A stretch of DNA of 64,000 nt, from assembly GCA_963766005.1 (NCBI GenBank), contig CAVXYG010000018.1:1-64000 (forward strand). Direction: 5' to 3'. Below are positions 40,465 through 50,153 of this stretch, one piece after another. Each line of letters begins with the position of its first letter. Position 1 is the stretch's first letter. This stretch comes from CAVXYG01 sp963766005. GTDB taxonomy: Bacteria > Actinomycetota > Actinomycetes > S36-B12 > GCA-2699445. A program made the position numbers and the translations under genes. The notes beneath the pieces were generated by a model, which saw only the letters and a list, made by a program, of their open reading frames with translations, was not told where the DNA came from and made no database searches.

Positions 40465-41943
40465 CTACTCCCCGAACTCGGCGACCTCGTAGGTGTAGGC
40501 GCGCATCCCGCTCGGCCAGGTCCCCGGCTGCAGGCCCGCCTTGCGCCACAGCGAGGCCACGAACAGCCCCGGCGTCGACAACTCCTGCCACACCGATGGC
40601 AGGTAGGTCGCCCGATACCCCCCGGCGCAGATGTAGAGCCCCTTGCCACGTGTGACGCGGGCGACCAAGTCCTCGTAGCCGGTCACGGGGAAGGCCTCCA
40701 AGGGACCGAGGACGGAGACCCCGATCCGCAGGTCGGCCGCCTGGTCGGCGGTGACCGGCGAGAACCGGTGGTCGTGGAACGCTGCATCGATCGCGTGCGC
40801 CGCTACATCGACGCCGAGCGGGCGGTAGGCCTCCAGGCTGCCCACGCAGCCGAGCAGCTCGCCGGTGGACGCAGAGCGCAGGGTGACGAAGGCGGCACCC
40901 GTCTCGCGCAGATCCGCGTCGAGCGTCAACGGGCTGGGAATGGACTGCCGACCCGTGCGCAGCGCCTGCTCGATGGTGCGCCGCGCCAGCGCCACGATGC
41001 GCTGTTCGCGGTCGCTGGCCCCGGCGGAATCGCCGAAGTGGCCTGCCGCGGCGCGGTGGCTCGCCCTTCCCTGGGCGGGCACGACGGCCCCGGAGCGCGC
41101 GGCGGCGGCATCCTCGGGGGCTTCGGGTGCGGCGATCCGGAACGCGCCGTAGCCGACCACCCGGTCGCGGGGGCCCGCGGTGTCCCCGCTGGAGCGCAGG
41201 TCGAGCTGCTCCACAGCCAGTCCCCTCTCGCGCGCGAACTGCAGGGCTCCCCTCAGGGCGTAGGCCCCGCAGGCATCCTCGTCGTCGATGGCGTCGGCTG
41301 CCTGCGCGGAGATGGCGCGCGCAGTCCGACCGTCCCGGGCGGCTGCCTGGTCGTACGGCTGGTAGTGCGACAGGTCGGTGGAAACGATCAGGACCGTGCC
41401 ATCGGCATCGTCGGTCAGCGCCGCACCGAGCACTTCGGCGACGACAGCCTGCGGAGCATGGCCGACCACCAACGGCACCAGCGACCAGCCCTCGGCCAGG
41501 ACGCGCTGCAGGAACGGCAGCTGCACCTCCAGGCAGTGCTCGCGACTGTGCGGCCGGTCGTCCACGACCACCGCGCCCGGGAAGTCCTCGGCGAGCCTTC
41601 GCACTTCGTCGGCGTCGACGGGAACCTCGCCCAGCGGTGTGCGCCAGGCGGTCGCACCGGTGGCCGCCATCGCGGGCAGCGGCACGAAGTGCGACGGGCC
41701 GATGAGCACGACGCGACCCACCCGGCGCGGCAGCAGCCGGTAGGCGCTCGCGGCGACGGGGCCGGAGTAGATGTGGCCGGCGTGCGGCACGATGACTCCC
41801 GTCATGGCGGTCGGCTCCCGGGGACCCGCATCGCGGAGCATGGTGTCGACCTGCGCCGCCAGCGCCGCGGGATCGCCCTCGTAGAACATCCCGGCGACAG
41901 CCGGGCGGCGGACCACGCGGTTGCCCGACCGCAGCCCCCTCAT
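40465..41943 (-). CDS. MEMO-AMMECR1 fusion (AmmeMemoRadiSam system proteins B and A)
   Basis: Intact 492-aa protein. Residues 1-280 are a MEMO domain related to extradiol dioxygenases with metal-site histidines in VIVPHAGHIYSG, PHSREHCLEVQLPF and VSTDLSHYQPYD. After a linker of about 45 residues, the AMMECR1 domain (about residues 320-492) shows LGCVGSLEAYRPLGVDVA, DHRFSPVT and LRIGVSVLGPLEAF. Both are normally separate genes or fused as here. It overlaps the radical SAM stop by four bases (ATGA). The AmmeMemoRadiSam trio is conserved in bacteria and archaea with unresolved function, suggested to modify a protein or small molecule. Confidence 0.9.
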   Translation of the reverse strand: MRGLRSGNRVVRRPAVAGMFYEGDPAALAAQVDTMLRDAGPREPTAMTGVIVPHAGHIYSGPVAASAYRLLPRRVGRVVLIGPSHFVPLPAMAATGATAWRTPLGEVPVDADEVRRLAEDFPGAVVVDDRPHSREHCLEVQLPFLQRVLAEGWSLVPLVVGHAPQAVVAEVLGAALTDDADGTVLIVSTDLSHYQPYDQAAARDGRTARAISAQAADAIDDEDACGAYALRGALQFARERGLAVEQLDLRSSGDTAGPRDRVVGYGAFRIAAPEAPEDAAAARSGAVVPAQGRASHRAAAGHFGDSAGASDREQRIVALARRTIEQALRTGRQSIPSPLTLDADLRETGAAFVTLRSASTGELLGCVGSLEAYRPLGVDVAAHAIDAAFHDHRFSPVTADQAADLRIGVSVLGPLEAFPVTGYEDLVARVTRGKGLYICAGGYRATYLPSVWQELSTPGLFVASLWRKAGLQPGTWPSGMRAYTYEVAEFGE

Positions 41944-43079
41944 GACGTCACCGCCTGCAGGGTCACCGGCTGGCGCCGGCGGCCCCAGGTCCCGGCAGGG
42001 CCGTCGAACACTCCCGCGATGCGGCTGCCGCAGGAGGAGCAGTGGCCGGTGTCGTCGAGCCGGTAGGCGACCATCTCGTACCAGTTGCGCACGATGACAT
42101 CGCTGCCGCACCGCGGGCAGACCGTGGTGTCGCCGCTGGGATCCACGACATTGCCGGTGTAGGCGAAATGGATGCCGTTGTCCAGCGCGATCTGGCGAGC
42201 GCGCCGCAGCGAGGCCGCCGGCGTGGGCGGCACGTCCAGCATCTTGAAGTCCGGGTGGAACGCGCTGAAGTGCATGGGGACATCGGGGCCGAGTTCGGCC
42301 GCGACCCACTTGGTCATCGCGTCGAGTTCCTCGTCGGAGTCGTTCTGGCCGGGGATCACCAGCGTCGTCAGCTCGACCCAGACCTCCGTCTGGTGCACGA
42401 GCCAGGAAATCGTGTCGAGGACGGCGCGCAGCGACCCGCCGCAGAGCCGGTGGTAGTACTCCTCGGTGAACCCCTTGAGGTCGACGTTGGCGGCATCGAT
42501 GTGGGCGAACATCTCCTCGCGCGGCCCGGGATCGATATAGCCGGCCGTCACAGCAACGCTCTTGATGCCTTCTGCCCGGCAGGCCGTCGCGGTGTCGGCG
42601 GCGTACTCCAGGAAGATGACCGGGTCGTTGTACGTGTAGGCCACCGACCGGCACCCCAGACGCTTGGCGGCCGCCGCGATGCTCTCCGGCAGCGCGGCGC
42701 TGGCCAGGGTGTCGATATCGCGCGACTTGCTGATGTCCCAGTTCTGGCAGAACCGGCACGTGAGGTTGCATCCGGCGGTGCCGAAGGACAGCACAGGCGT
42801 TCCGGGCAGGAAGTGGTTCAGGGGCTTCTTCTCGATCGGGTCGATGCAGTACCCGCTGGAGCGGCCGTACGTGGTGGAGACGATCCGGTCGCCATCGCGG
42901 GCCCGCACGAAGCACAGTCCGCGCTGGCCGTCGTGCAGCCGGCAGTGTCGCGGGCAGACGTCGCACTGGACCCGCCCGTCCTCGATCTCGTGGAACCAGC
43001 GCGTCGGCACGCATGCGGCACCGAACCGGTCGCTGGTGTAGAGCAGATCCTCATAGGACCGCAGCGGAGCGTTCGACAT
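41940..43079 (-). CDS. AmmeMemoRadiSam system radical SAM enzyme
   Basis: Intact 379-aa protein. Radical SAM cluster CxxxCxxC at C104, C108, C111 (TAGCNLTCRFCQNW). An N-terminal cysteine group C39, C42, C46 and C56 (CDVCPRHCRLHDGQRGLC) and a C-terminal rubredoxin-like pair (CPRCGS and CSSCGS) may bind additional iron-sulfur or zinc. Other family stretches are YTYNDPVIFLEYA, NVDLKGFTEEYYHRL and VELTTLVIPGQNDS. It resembles pyruvate formate-lyase activases but belongs to the AmmeMemoRadiSam group, as the coupled MEMO-AMMECR1 gene confirms. Confidence 0.92.
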   Translation of the reverse strand: MSNAPLRSYEDLLYTSDRFGAACVPTRWFHEIEDGRVQCDVCPRHCRLHDGQRGLCFVRARDGDRIVSTTYGRSSGYCIDPIEKKPLNHFLPGTPVLSFGTAGCNLTCRFCQNWDISKSRDIDTLASAALPESIAAAAKRLGCRSVAYTYNDPVIFLEYAADTATACRAEGIKSVAVTAGYIDPGPREEMFAHIDAANVDLKGFTEEYYHRLCGGSLRAVLDTISWLVHQTEVWVELTTLVIPGQNDSDEELDAMTKWVAAELGPDVPMHFSAFHPDFKMLDVPPTPAASLRRARQIALDNGIHFAYTGNVVDPSGDTTVCPRCGSDVIVRNWYEMVAYRLDDTGHCSSCGSRIAGVFDGPAGTWGRRRQPVTLQAVTS

Positions 43080-43570
43080 GTCGGCCTCCCGGGGGTTGTG
43101 CCTCCCGTCACACCCATTCTCACGCCGGAGGTAGGGGCCGAAGGTCCCGCGCGGCCGGTGCCCGGTCGGCTGCCGCGCGCGAGGCGGGCGGTGCCGGTCG
43201 GCTGCCGCGCGCGAGGCGGGCGATGCGATCGGCTCGCCGACGCGCGAGGCGGGCGGTGCGATCGGAAAGCAATCCCCGACGCGCGAGGTATTCGGCAGAG
43301 CACGGCCTCACGCCGGCACGGAGCAGAGGCGCCCAGGGCCGGCAGCGGAATCGCCGCCGGCAACCTCGGGTTCCGGCTCGCCGAGGCGGTCCGACAGCAG
43401 CTGCGGACCAGCGCTCCTGCCGAGCCGACAGCATCCCGCGGATCGCCGGGCGATCTGGCTGAACCCTGGAGGATCTGGCCGCCGCAGGCCCCGCCGGCTG
43501 CTGCGCATGGGCAGGGGCCCAGCCTCCGAGTGCTCGGCGCCCCGATCGGCCAGCCGCCGCAGCCGCGGGC
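43080..43570. other. Gap with 32-33 bp tandem repeats
   Basis: About 490 bases between IcmF and the radical SAM gene without a supported gene. Positions 43157-43290 hold four copies of a 32-33 bp unit (43157-43189, 43190-43221, 43222-43254, then a degenerate fourth) sharing the core CGCGCGAGGCGGGC. The first two copies differ by one base in length; the third and fourth drift. The rest is GC-rich with no recognisable signal. Confidence 0.65.
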
Positions 43571-46500
43571 CTACACGTTGCGCCGGTACTGCCCGCCCAC
43601 CTCGAAGAACGCCTCCGTGATCTGCCCCAGCGAGCAGACGCGCACCGCATCCATGAGCACGCCGAAGGTGTTGCCCCCCGACGCGGCGACCTCGCGCAAC
43701 CGGGCCAGCGCTGCCGGCGCCTCGGCCGCATGCTCGGCGTGGAACGCCTCCAGTCGCCGCAGCTGGGACTGCTTCTCGCCCTCGGTGGCCCGCATGAGCT
43801 CGACCTCGATCGGCGTCGCCTCTCCGGCCGGAGGCAGGAACGTGTTGACCCCGACGATCGGAAGGGACCCATCGTGCTTGCGCTGCTCGTATCGCAGGGA
43901 TTCGTCCTGGATCCGTCCGCGCTGGTAGCCGGTCTCCATCGCGCCGAGGACGCCGCCGCGCTCGGTGAGCCGGTCGAACTCGGTGAGCACCGCCTGCTCT
44001 ACCAGGTCGGTGAGCTCGTCGATGATGAACGATCCCTGCAGCGGGTTCTCGTTCATCGCCAGGCCCCACTCGTTGGTGATGATCAGCTGGATCGCCATGG
44101 CCCGTCGGACCGACTCCGGCGTCGGTGTCGTGACGGCCTCGTCGTAGGCGTTGGTGTGCAGCGAGTTGCAGTTGTCGTACAGCGCGATGAGGGCCTGCAG
44201 CGTGGTCCGGATGTCGTTGAACTGCATCTCCTGCGCGTGCAGGGAGCGACCGGAGGTCTGCACGTGGTACTTCAGCTTCTGCGAGCGCAGGCCCGCCCCG
44301 TACTTCTCCCGCATCGCCACCGCCCAGACCCGGCGGGCGACCCGTCCGATCACCGAGTACTCGGCATCCATGCCGTTGGAGAAGAAGAACGACAGGTTCG
44401 GCGCGAAGTCGTCGATGTCCATCCCCCGGGCCAGGTAGGCCTCGACGTAGGTGAAGGCGTTGGCCAGCGTGAAGGCCAGTTGCGAGATGGGATTCGCCCC
44501 GGCCTCGGCAATGTGGTAGCCGGAGATGGAGACGGAGTAGAAGTTGCGCACCTCGTGCTCGATGAACCACTGCTGCATGTCGGCCATGCAGCGCAGCGAG
44601 AACTCGGTGGAGAACAGGCACGTGTTCTGGCCCTGATCCTCCTTGAGGATGTCCGCCTGGACCGTGCCCCGGACCGTCCTCAGGGCATGGGCCCGGACCT
44701 CCTCCGCGTCGGCCGGATCGGCCTCGGCCAACTGCTGGTCCAGGACGGTGGTGAGGAACATCGCCAGGATCGCCGGGGCCGGTCCGTTGATCGTCATCGA
44801 CACCGATGTCGTCGGGGCGCACAGGTCGAACCCGGCGTAGAGGGCCTTCATGTCGTCCAGCGTCGCCACCGAGACCCCGGAGGTCCCGATCTTGCCGTAG
44901 ACGTCCGGCCGCGGCGCCGGGTCGCTGCCGTAGAGGGTCACCGAGTCGAACGCGGTGGACAGGCGGGTGGCCTTCGCCGCCTCGGCCAGCAGATGGAAGC
45001 GGCGGTTGGTGCGCGCCGGATCGCCCTCGCCGGCGAACATGCGAGCCGGATCCTCCTCGGTCCGCTTGAACGGGAAGACCCCGGCGGTGAAGGGGAATCG
45101 GCCCGGCAGGTTCTCCCGCCGCAGCCAGGAGGCGAGGTCGGCGCGGGAGCGGAAGCGCGGCAGCGCGACCCGCGGCACCCGCAGATCCGACAACGTCCGG
45201 CGCGCGAGCGGCGTGACGGTCTCCCGGCCGCCGCGCACCGTGAGCAGCTCGTCGGCGGCGTAGTCGGCCACGACCGACGGCCAGCGCTCCAGCTCGCCGA
45301 GGAGGTCGGCCGGGATCGCCGCGCGCTGCTGGTCCAGTTCGGCGGCGACGACGGCGGCGGCCTGCGGCACGAGGTCCGCGGCGGTCTGCAGCGCGTCGGC
45401 TCGCGCCACCGCGTCGGCCGCCCGATCCGTCGTCGCGTGGTAGCCGCGCACCGCCTCGGCGACCTCGGCGAGGTAGCGCACGCGGCTGGCGGGCAGGGTC
45501 CCGATGATGTTGGTGGACACCTTGGTCGCCACGGTCGGCAGCAGGCCCGGCGAGACCGGCAGCCCGAACTCGCCGAGCGCCGCGCGCAGGTGCTGGTACA
45601 GCGCGGTCACGCCGTCGTCGTTGAACCGCGCGGCACTGGTGCCGAAGACGGGCATGTCCTGCCAGTCGGCGCCGAACGCGCCGCGGTTGCGCACCAGCTG
45701 CCGGGCCACGTCGCGCCGCGCGTCCTGCGCGCCGCGCCGCTCGAACTTGTTGATGGCGACGGTGTCGGCGAAGTCGAGCATGTCGATCTTCTCCAGCTGC
45801 GAGGCCGCGCCGTACTCCGGCGTCATCACGTACAGCGAGGAATCCACGCGATCCACCAGGCCGGAGTCGCCCTGGCCGATGCCCGGCGTCTCCACGATGA
45901 TCAGGTCGTACCCGGCCAGCCGGCAGGCCGCGATGAGCTGCTCGAGCTGCTCGGGCACCTCCCGCGACCGGCGGGTGGCCAGCGAGCGGAAGAACACCTG
46001 CGGGCCGTCCAGGGTGTTCATGCGAATCCGGTCGCCCAGCAGCGCCCCGCCGCCGCGGCGCCGGGTGGGATCGATGGCCAGGACCGCGATCCGGATCTTG
46101 TCGTCGTAGTCGGTGCGGAAGCGGCGCACGAGCTCGTCGGTGAGCGAGGACTTCCCGGATCCGCCGGTGCCGGTGATCCCGAGGACCGCTGACGCGCCGC
46201 CCGATCTCGGGACGGGGGTCTGCTGGGCGCCCTCGTGGATGATCGTCAGCGCCCGGGCCAGGGCCGCCTCGTCCCCGGCCGCCACCGCTGCGAAGTCTGC
46301 TGCGGCGCCCCGCGTCGGGTCGGTGTCGCAGGCCGCGATCATCTGGTTGATCATGCCGGGCAGTCCGAGCCGCTGGCCGTCCTGCGGGCTGAAGATCGTG
46401 ACACCGCGTTCGGCGAGCAGGGCCATCTCCGCCGGCACGATCACCCCGCCGCCGCCGCCGTAGATCCGCACGTCGTCGGCGCCGGCCGCATCCAGCGACT

Positions 46501-46744
46501 CCCGCAGGTAGCTGAAGTACTCGACGTGGCCGCCCTGGTAGGACGACACCGCGACGCCCTGCGCATCCTCCTGGACCGCGGCCCGCACGACCTCGGCGAC
46601 CGAACGGTTGTGGCCGAGGTGAATCACCTCGGCTCCCTGCGACTGCAGGATCCTGCGCATGATGTTGATGGCGGCGTCGTGGCCGTCGAACAGGCTCGCG
46701 GCGGTGACGAAGCGGACCGGGTACCGCGGCACGTGCAGCGTCAT
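43571..46744 (-). CDS. icmF: Fused isobutyryl-CoA mutase IcmF
   Basis: Intact 1,057-aa protein combining three parts. N-terminal B12-binding domain with cobalamin-ligating His22 in SLFDGHDAAINIM; G-protein chaperone domain with P-loop GTGGSGKSSLTDEL, DPTRRRGGGALLGDR and the NKFERRGAQDA specificity motif; then the mutase TIM-barrel with YGSDPAPRPDVYGKIG and SFFFSNGMDAEYSVIG. This is the domain order of IcmF, which interconverts isobutyryl-CoA and butyryl-CoA and repairs its own cofactor with GTP. Size agrees with known IcmF (about 1,080 aa). ATG 46744 is chosen as the first methionine before the B12 domain. It is expected in branched-chain or short-chain acyl-CoA metabolism. Confidence 0.95.
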   Translation of the reverse strand: MTLHVPRYPVRFVTAASLFDGHDAAINIMRRILQSQGAEVIHLGHNRSVAEVVRAAVQEDAQGVAVSSYQGGHVEYFSYLRESLDAAGADDVRIYGGGGGVIVPAEMALLAERGVTIFSPQDGQRLGLPGMINQMIAACDTDPTRGAAADFAAVAAGDEAALARALTIIHEGAQQTPVPRSGGASAVLGITGTGGSGKSSLTDELVRRFRTDYDDKIRIAVLAIDPTRRRGGGALLGDRIRMNTLDGPQVFFRSLATRRSREVPEQLEQLIAACRLAGYDLIIVETPGIGQGDSGLVDRVDSSLYVMTPEYGAASQLEKIDMLDFADTVAINKFERRGAQDARRDVARQLVRNRGAFGADWQDMPVFGTSAARFNDDGVTALYQHLRAALGEFGLPVSPGLLPTVATKVSTNIIGTLPASRVRYLAEVAEAVRGYHATTDRAADAVARADALQTAADLVPQAAAVVAAELDQQRAAIPADLLGELERWPSVVADYAADELLTVRGGRETVTPLARRTLSDLRVPRVALPRFRSRADLASWLRRENLPGRFPFTAGVFPFKRTEEDPARMFAGEGDPARTNRRFHLLAEAAKATRLSTAFDSVTLYGSDPAPRPDVYGKIGTSGVSVATLDDMKALYAGFDLCAPTTSVSMTINGPAPAILAMFLTTVLDQQLAEADPADAEEVRAHALRTVRGTVQADILKEDQGQNTCLFSTEFSLRCMADMQQWFIEHEVRNFYSVSISGYHIAEAGANPISQLAFTLANAFTYVEAYLARGMDIDDFAPNLSFFFSNGMDAEYSVIGRVARRVWAVAMREKYGAGLRSQKLKYHVQTSGRSLHAQEMQFNDIRTTLQALIALYDNCNSLHTNAYDEAVTTPTPESVRRAMAIQLIITNEWGLAMNENPLQGSFIIDELTDLVEQAVLTEFDRLTERGGVLGAMETGYQRGRIQDESLRYEQRKHDGSLPIVGVNTFLPPAGEATPIEVELMRATEGEKQSQLRRLEAFHAEHAAEAPAALARLREVAASGGNTFGVLMDAVRVCSLGQITEAFFEVGGQYRRNV

Positions 46745-46984
46745 GGGCTCAGGGTACGGTCGCGCGCCCCGGACCACGGCGAGGGCTGCGGCGCGGCCGG
46801 TCCGCCGGGCACCTGCGGGCACCGAGCCGTTGCCGGTCCCGAGCGCTATCGGGCCGAACCGGCGACGCAGGCGGCACGAGTCGAGCCGCTCCGCGACCGG
46901 CTCCCCGGCCAGCGTCGCCGGACTCCCGCAGGCCCGGGACGTCCACCTCAGGACCACGGGCAGGGCGCCTCGCGCGCCGCCCGC

Positions 46985-48241
46985 TCAGGTCGGGGTGCCG
47001 GCAATGGCTGCCACGGCCAGGATGGACGCACCGATGCTGATCGCCCGCTCGTCGACCCGGAACGACGCGTGGTGCAGCTCGGAGCGATGCTCCCACTGCG
47101 GGTCGTGCGTCCCGAGCCGCAGGTAGGAGCCGGGCACCTCGCGGGTGAACCACCCGAAGGAATCCCCGCCCCACGACTGCTCGGCCGGGCGCAGCCCATC
47201 GGCGCCCAGCACCGCGGTCACCGCGCCGGCCAGCGTCTCGGTCGCACCCCGGTCGTTGTCCACCGGCGCCACGCCGCGGACGTAGCGCAGCGACCAGGAC
47301 GCGCCCGACGGTCCCAGCAGCTCCTCCAGAGCCTCGTTGAGCGCCTCGGGCATGAGGTCCCAGGCGGCCAGCGACGGGGTGCGGAGCGACCCTCGCAGCA
47401 CTCCGGTGTTCGGGATGACGTTGGGCGCATCGCCGGCGCCGACGAAGCCGAACACCAGCCGGGCCGGTCCGGCTGCGGCCACCCGACGGGCAACCAGTCG
47501 CGGCAGCTCCACGGCGATCCGGCCCAGCACCTCCACGATGTTGACGGTCAGATCGGGCCGGGCGGTATGGCCGCCGGGACCGGTGAGGGTCACCTCCACC
47601 ATGTCGCTGGCGCTGGTGATGGGACCGATGCGGCAACCCGCCGTCGTGACGTCGAGCACCGGCTGGCAGTGCAGCGCATAGATCCGGTCCAGGTCGCGGA
47701 CCCAGCCGTCGCGGATCACGTCGACCGCGCCGCCGGGCACCTGCTCCTCGCCGGGTTCGAAGATGAGCCGGACGGCATGCGGCAGCGCGCCCTCCCGATC
47801 CAGCTGCCGCAGCGCCAGCCCCGCTCCCAGGACCGCGGTGGTGTGCACGTCGTGGCCGCAGGCATGCGCCACGCCGGGAACCCGGGACGTGTAGGGCACG
47901 TCGGAGGACTCCTGCAGCGGCAGCGCGTCGATGTCGGCCCGCAGCGCCACCGTGGGCGTTCCGGGTCCGATGTCGCACACCAGGCCCGTCCCGATGGACA
48001 ACCGGACCGGTTGCAGGTCTTCGACCAGCAGGCGTTCGATGACGGCATCGGTCGTGGCCACCTCGCCGAAGGATGGCTCGGGCTCGGCGTGCAGCCGCCT
48101 GCGGAAGGCGATGAGCTCGGCAGCATGGGTGTCGACGATGCCGGTGATACGCCGCGTGAGTCCGACCGGGAGCCCGAGGTCGGCCGGGGCGACGGCGTCA
48201 CCCTCGGCAGCGATCTCCAACTCGGCATCACCTGCTGTCAT
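46985..48241 (-). CDS. M20-family amidohydrolase
   Basis: Intact 418-aa protein. Metal ligands of M20D enzymes are visible: HACGHDVHTTAVLG, EPGEEQVPGGAVDVI and the terminal HHASFRVDE. The lid domain has VEVTLTGPGGHTARPDLT. Such enzymes hydrolyse N-acyl or amide bonds in amino-acid or indole-conjugate derivatives; the substrate is not clear. The lid motif usually reads GxGGHxxxP, as here. Start ATG 48241 is preferred; an in-frame upstream start at 48265 exists. It lies 240 bases upstream of icmF on the same strand. Confidence 0.85.
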   Translation of the reverse strand: MTAGDAELEIAAEGDAVAPADLGLPVGLTRRITGIVDTHAAELIAFRRRLHAEPEPSFGEVATTDAVIERLLVEDLQPVRLSIGTGLVCDIGPGTPTVALRADIDALPLQESSDVPYTSRVPGVAHACGHDVHTTAVLGAGLALRQLDREGALPHAVRLIFEPGEEQVPGGAVDVIRDGWVRDLDRIYALHCQPVLDVTTAGCRIGPITSASDMVEVTLTGPGGHTARPDLTVNIVEVLGRIAVELPRLVARRVAAAGPARLVFGFVGAGDAPNVIPNTGVLRGSLRTPSLAAWDLMPEALNEALEELLGPSGASWSLRYVRGVAPVDNDRGATETLAGAVTAVLGADGLRPAEQSWGGDSFGWFTREVPGSYLRLGTHDPQWEHRSELHHASFRVDERAISIGASILAVAAIAGTPT

Positions 48242-48347
48242 GCATCGCTCCCGACCTTGCCTCACCCTAGTGTCCCCCCACAGCGCCGGTGCCGCGCGCA
48301 GCGCCGGCGCTAGCGGAACGTGAGAAACGGCGCACTACGCTTTCGTC

Positions 48348-49886
48348 ATGACCGGAACGCCCACTGTCAGCCCGTCGGTGCAGGAGGGCTCGGCTGGCAG
48401 CGCGGCGATCGCCGCAGGGAGCTGGGGAACAGCACGGGCAGGTGCCCTGGTACTCGCGGCGGGCGGCAACGCGGCCGATGCGGCACTGGCAGCGATGCTC
48501 GCCTCCCCGGTCGCCGAGCCGTCCCTCACCTCCATGGGCGGCGGCGGCTTCCTGCTCGTGCGGCACCCGGACGGCCGCTCGTCGATGGTGGACTTCTTCG
48601 TCGACACTCCCGGGCTCGGCTCGCTGCCGCGGCGCCCGAGCTCGTTCATCCCGATCACGCTGCGCTACCCGGGCATGCTGCAGACGTTCCACGTCGGCGC
48701 CGGATCGGTGGCGGTGCCGGGGTGCCTCGCCGGCTTGCTGGACGTCCACGCCTCGTTCGGGCGACTCCCGCTGACCGGCGTCGTCGAACCGGCGCTGGCC
48801 ATGGCGAGGGACGGCTGGGCCTGGGAGCCCATGCAGGTCGACGTGCTGCAACTGGTACGCGACATCTTCGAGGCCGACCCGATCGGGCGGGCACTGGTCC
48901 TGCGCGACGACGGAACCCCGATCCAGCCCGGGGACCTCGCCACGATGCCGGACTACGCGGCGATCCTGCAGCGCATCGCCGACGGCACCATCACCTCGAT
49001 GACCAGCCCGGCCTTCGCCGAACCGATGCTGGACTTCATGTCGGCGGCCGGGGGCCTGCTCACCGCGGCGGACCTGCAGCACTACCGCGTCTTCCACCGG
49101 GCCCCGATCACGTTGCACCGACTCGGCAGCACGATCCTGACCAACCCGGCCCCCTCGTTCGGCGGCCCCATCATCATCGACGCCCTCGCCCAGACCGAGC
49201 GGCTCGACGGATCCCCGCGCCGCTGGGCCGAGGCCGCGCACCACCTCATGCGCGCCACGGAGTTCAACCGGCGCGCCGAGCTGGGCCCCGCTCCTCGCAG
49301 CCAGCAGGGCACGACCCATATCAGCGTGGTGGACGGCGAGGGCATGGTCGCCTCGCTGACCACCTCGAACGGCGCCGGGTCCGGCGTCTGGGTGCCCGGG
49401 CTCGGGCTGCACCTGAACAACATGCTCGGCGAGGAGGATCTCAACCCGGCCGGCTTCCACGCCGTGCCGCCCGGGCTGCGGATCGGTTCGATGATGTCCC
49501 CGACCGTCGTTCGGCGCGCGGACGGGACGCTGCTGGCGATGGGGACCGGCGGCAGCGAGCGGATCCGGTCGGCGCTGTTCGAGGTGCTCCTGCGCACCGT
49601 GGACCTCGGCATGTCGGCAGCGGAGTCGATCGCGGCGCCCCGGTTCCATCCCACGCCGGGCCTGGTGCAGGTGGAGCCCGGCTGGCCCACCGATGTGGTG
49701 GAGTCGCTGGGCCTGGACCTCGAGGTCAACCTGTGGCCGGCCGCGGGGGTGTTCTTCGGCGGCGTCCACGCCGTCATGCGCCGACCCGACGGCAGCGTCC
49801 AGGCCGTCGGCGACCCCCGCCGGCGCGGCACGACCGCGATCGTGGATCCGTCAGGTCACATCGTCGAGCCCGACGACCTGCCCTGA
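48348..49886 (+). CDS. Gamma-glutamyltransferase-like (Ntn hydrolase)
   Basis: Intact 512-aa protein. Family motifs: LAAGGNAADAALAAMLA, MGGGGFLLVRHPDG, NPAPSFGGPIIIDAL, the autocleavage site QQGTTHISVVD with expected nucleophile Thr322, and the late MSPTVVRRADG and GSERIRSALFEVLLR. No signal peptide is seen, so it would be cytoplasmic, unlike classical exported GGT of Gram-negatives. It would cleave gamma-glutamyl amides or a related acylated amine; small-fragment GGTs with other specificities exist in this superfamily. It is divergent from the amidohydrolase. Confidence 0.8.
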   Translation: MTGTPTVSPSVQEGSAGSAAIAAGSWGTARAGALVLAAGGNAADAALAAMLASPVAEPSLTSMGGGGFLLVRHPDGRSSMVDFFVDTPGLGSLPRRPSSFIPITLRYPGMLQTFHVGAGSVAVPGCLAGLLDVHASFGRLPLTGVVEPALAMARDGWAWEPMQVDVLQLVRDIFEADPIGRALVLRDDGTPIQPGDLATMPDYAAILQRIADGTITSMTSPAFAEPMLDFMSAAGGLLTAADLQHYRVFHRAPITLHRLGSTILTNPAPSFGGPIIIDALAQTERLDGSPRRWAEAAHHLMRATEFNRRAELGPAPRSQQGTTHISVVDGEGMVASLTTSNGAGSGVWVPGLGLHLNNMLGEEDLNPAGFHAVPPGLRIGSMMSPTVVRRADGTLLAMGTGGSERIRSALFEVLLRTVDLGMSAAESIAAPRFHPTPGLVQVEPGWPTDVVESLGLDLEVNLWPAAGVFFGGVHAVMRRPDGSVQAVGDPRRRGTTAIVDPSGHIVEPDDLP

Positions 49887-50153
49887 CGGGGCCTTGCGGC
49901 GCAGCCGGCACCGGATCGCTCTGGCGGACCTGGGCCGGCACCTGGGGCGGACCCGTGGACCGGCGCGCAGTCGCGCGGCCCCCTCGCCGGCAGCGGGGCG
50001 GACATGGACGAGTCACGCCCGCCGACGCGGCGCTCCGCTGCCCTGGAGGGCCAACCAGCCTCGGCTCCGGAACCTGCCGCACGACGACGACCTCCCGACA
50101 CGCCCCCGGGCGGGCCGACCCTGCTGGGGACGGCCCGCCTCGGGAAGCGGCCG

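Noticed and set aside
43157..43290. Possible CRISPR array
   Set aside because: Units are adjacent without spacers and drift in sequence; no cas genes in the window.
43730..46192. 820-codon plus-strand open frame opposite IcmF
   Set aside because: Shadow of the high-GC icmF gene; rich in Arg/Gly/His and without motifs, while icmF has full domain motifs in the other frame.
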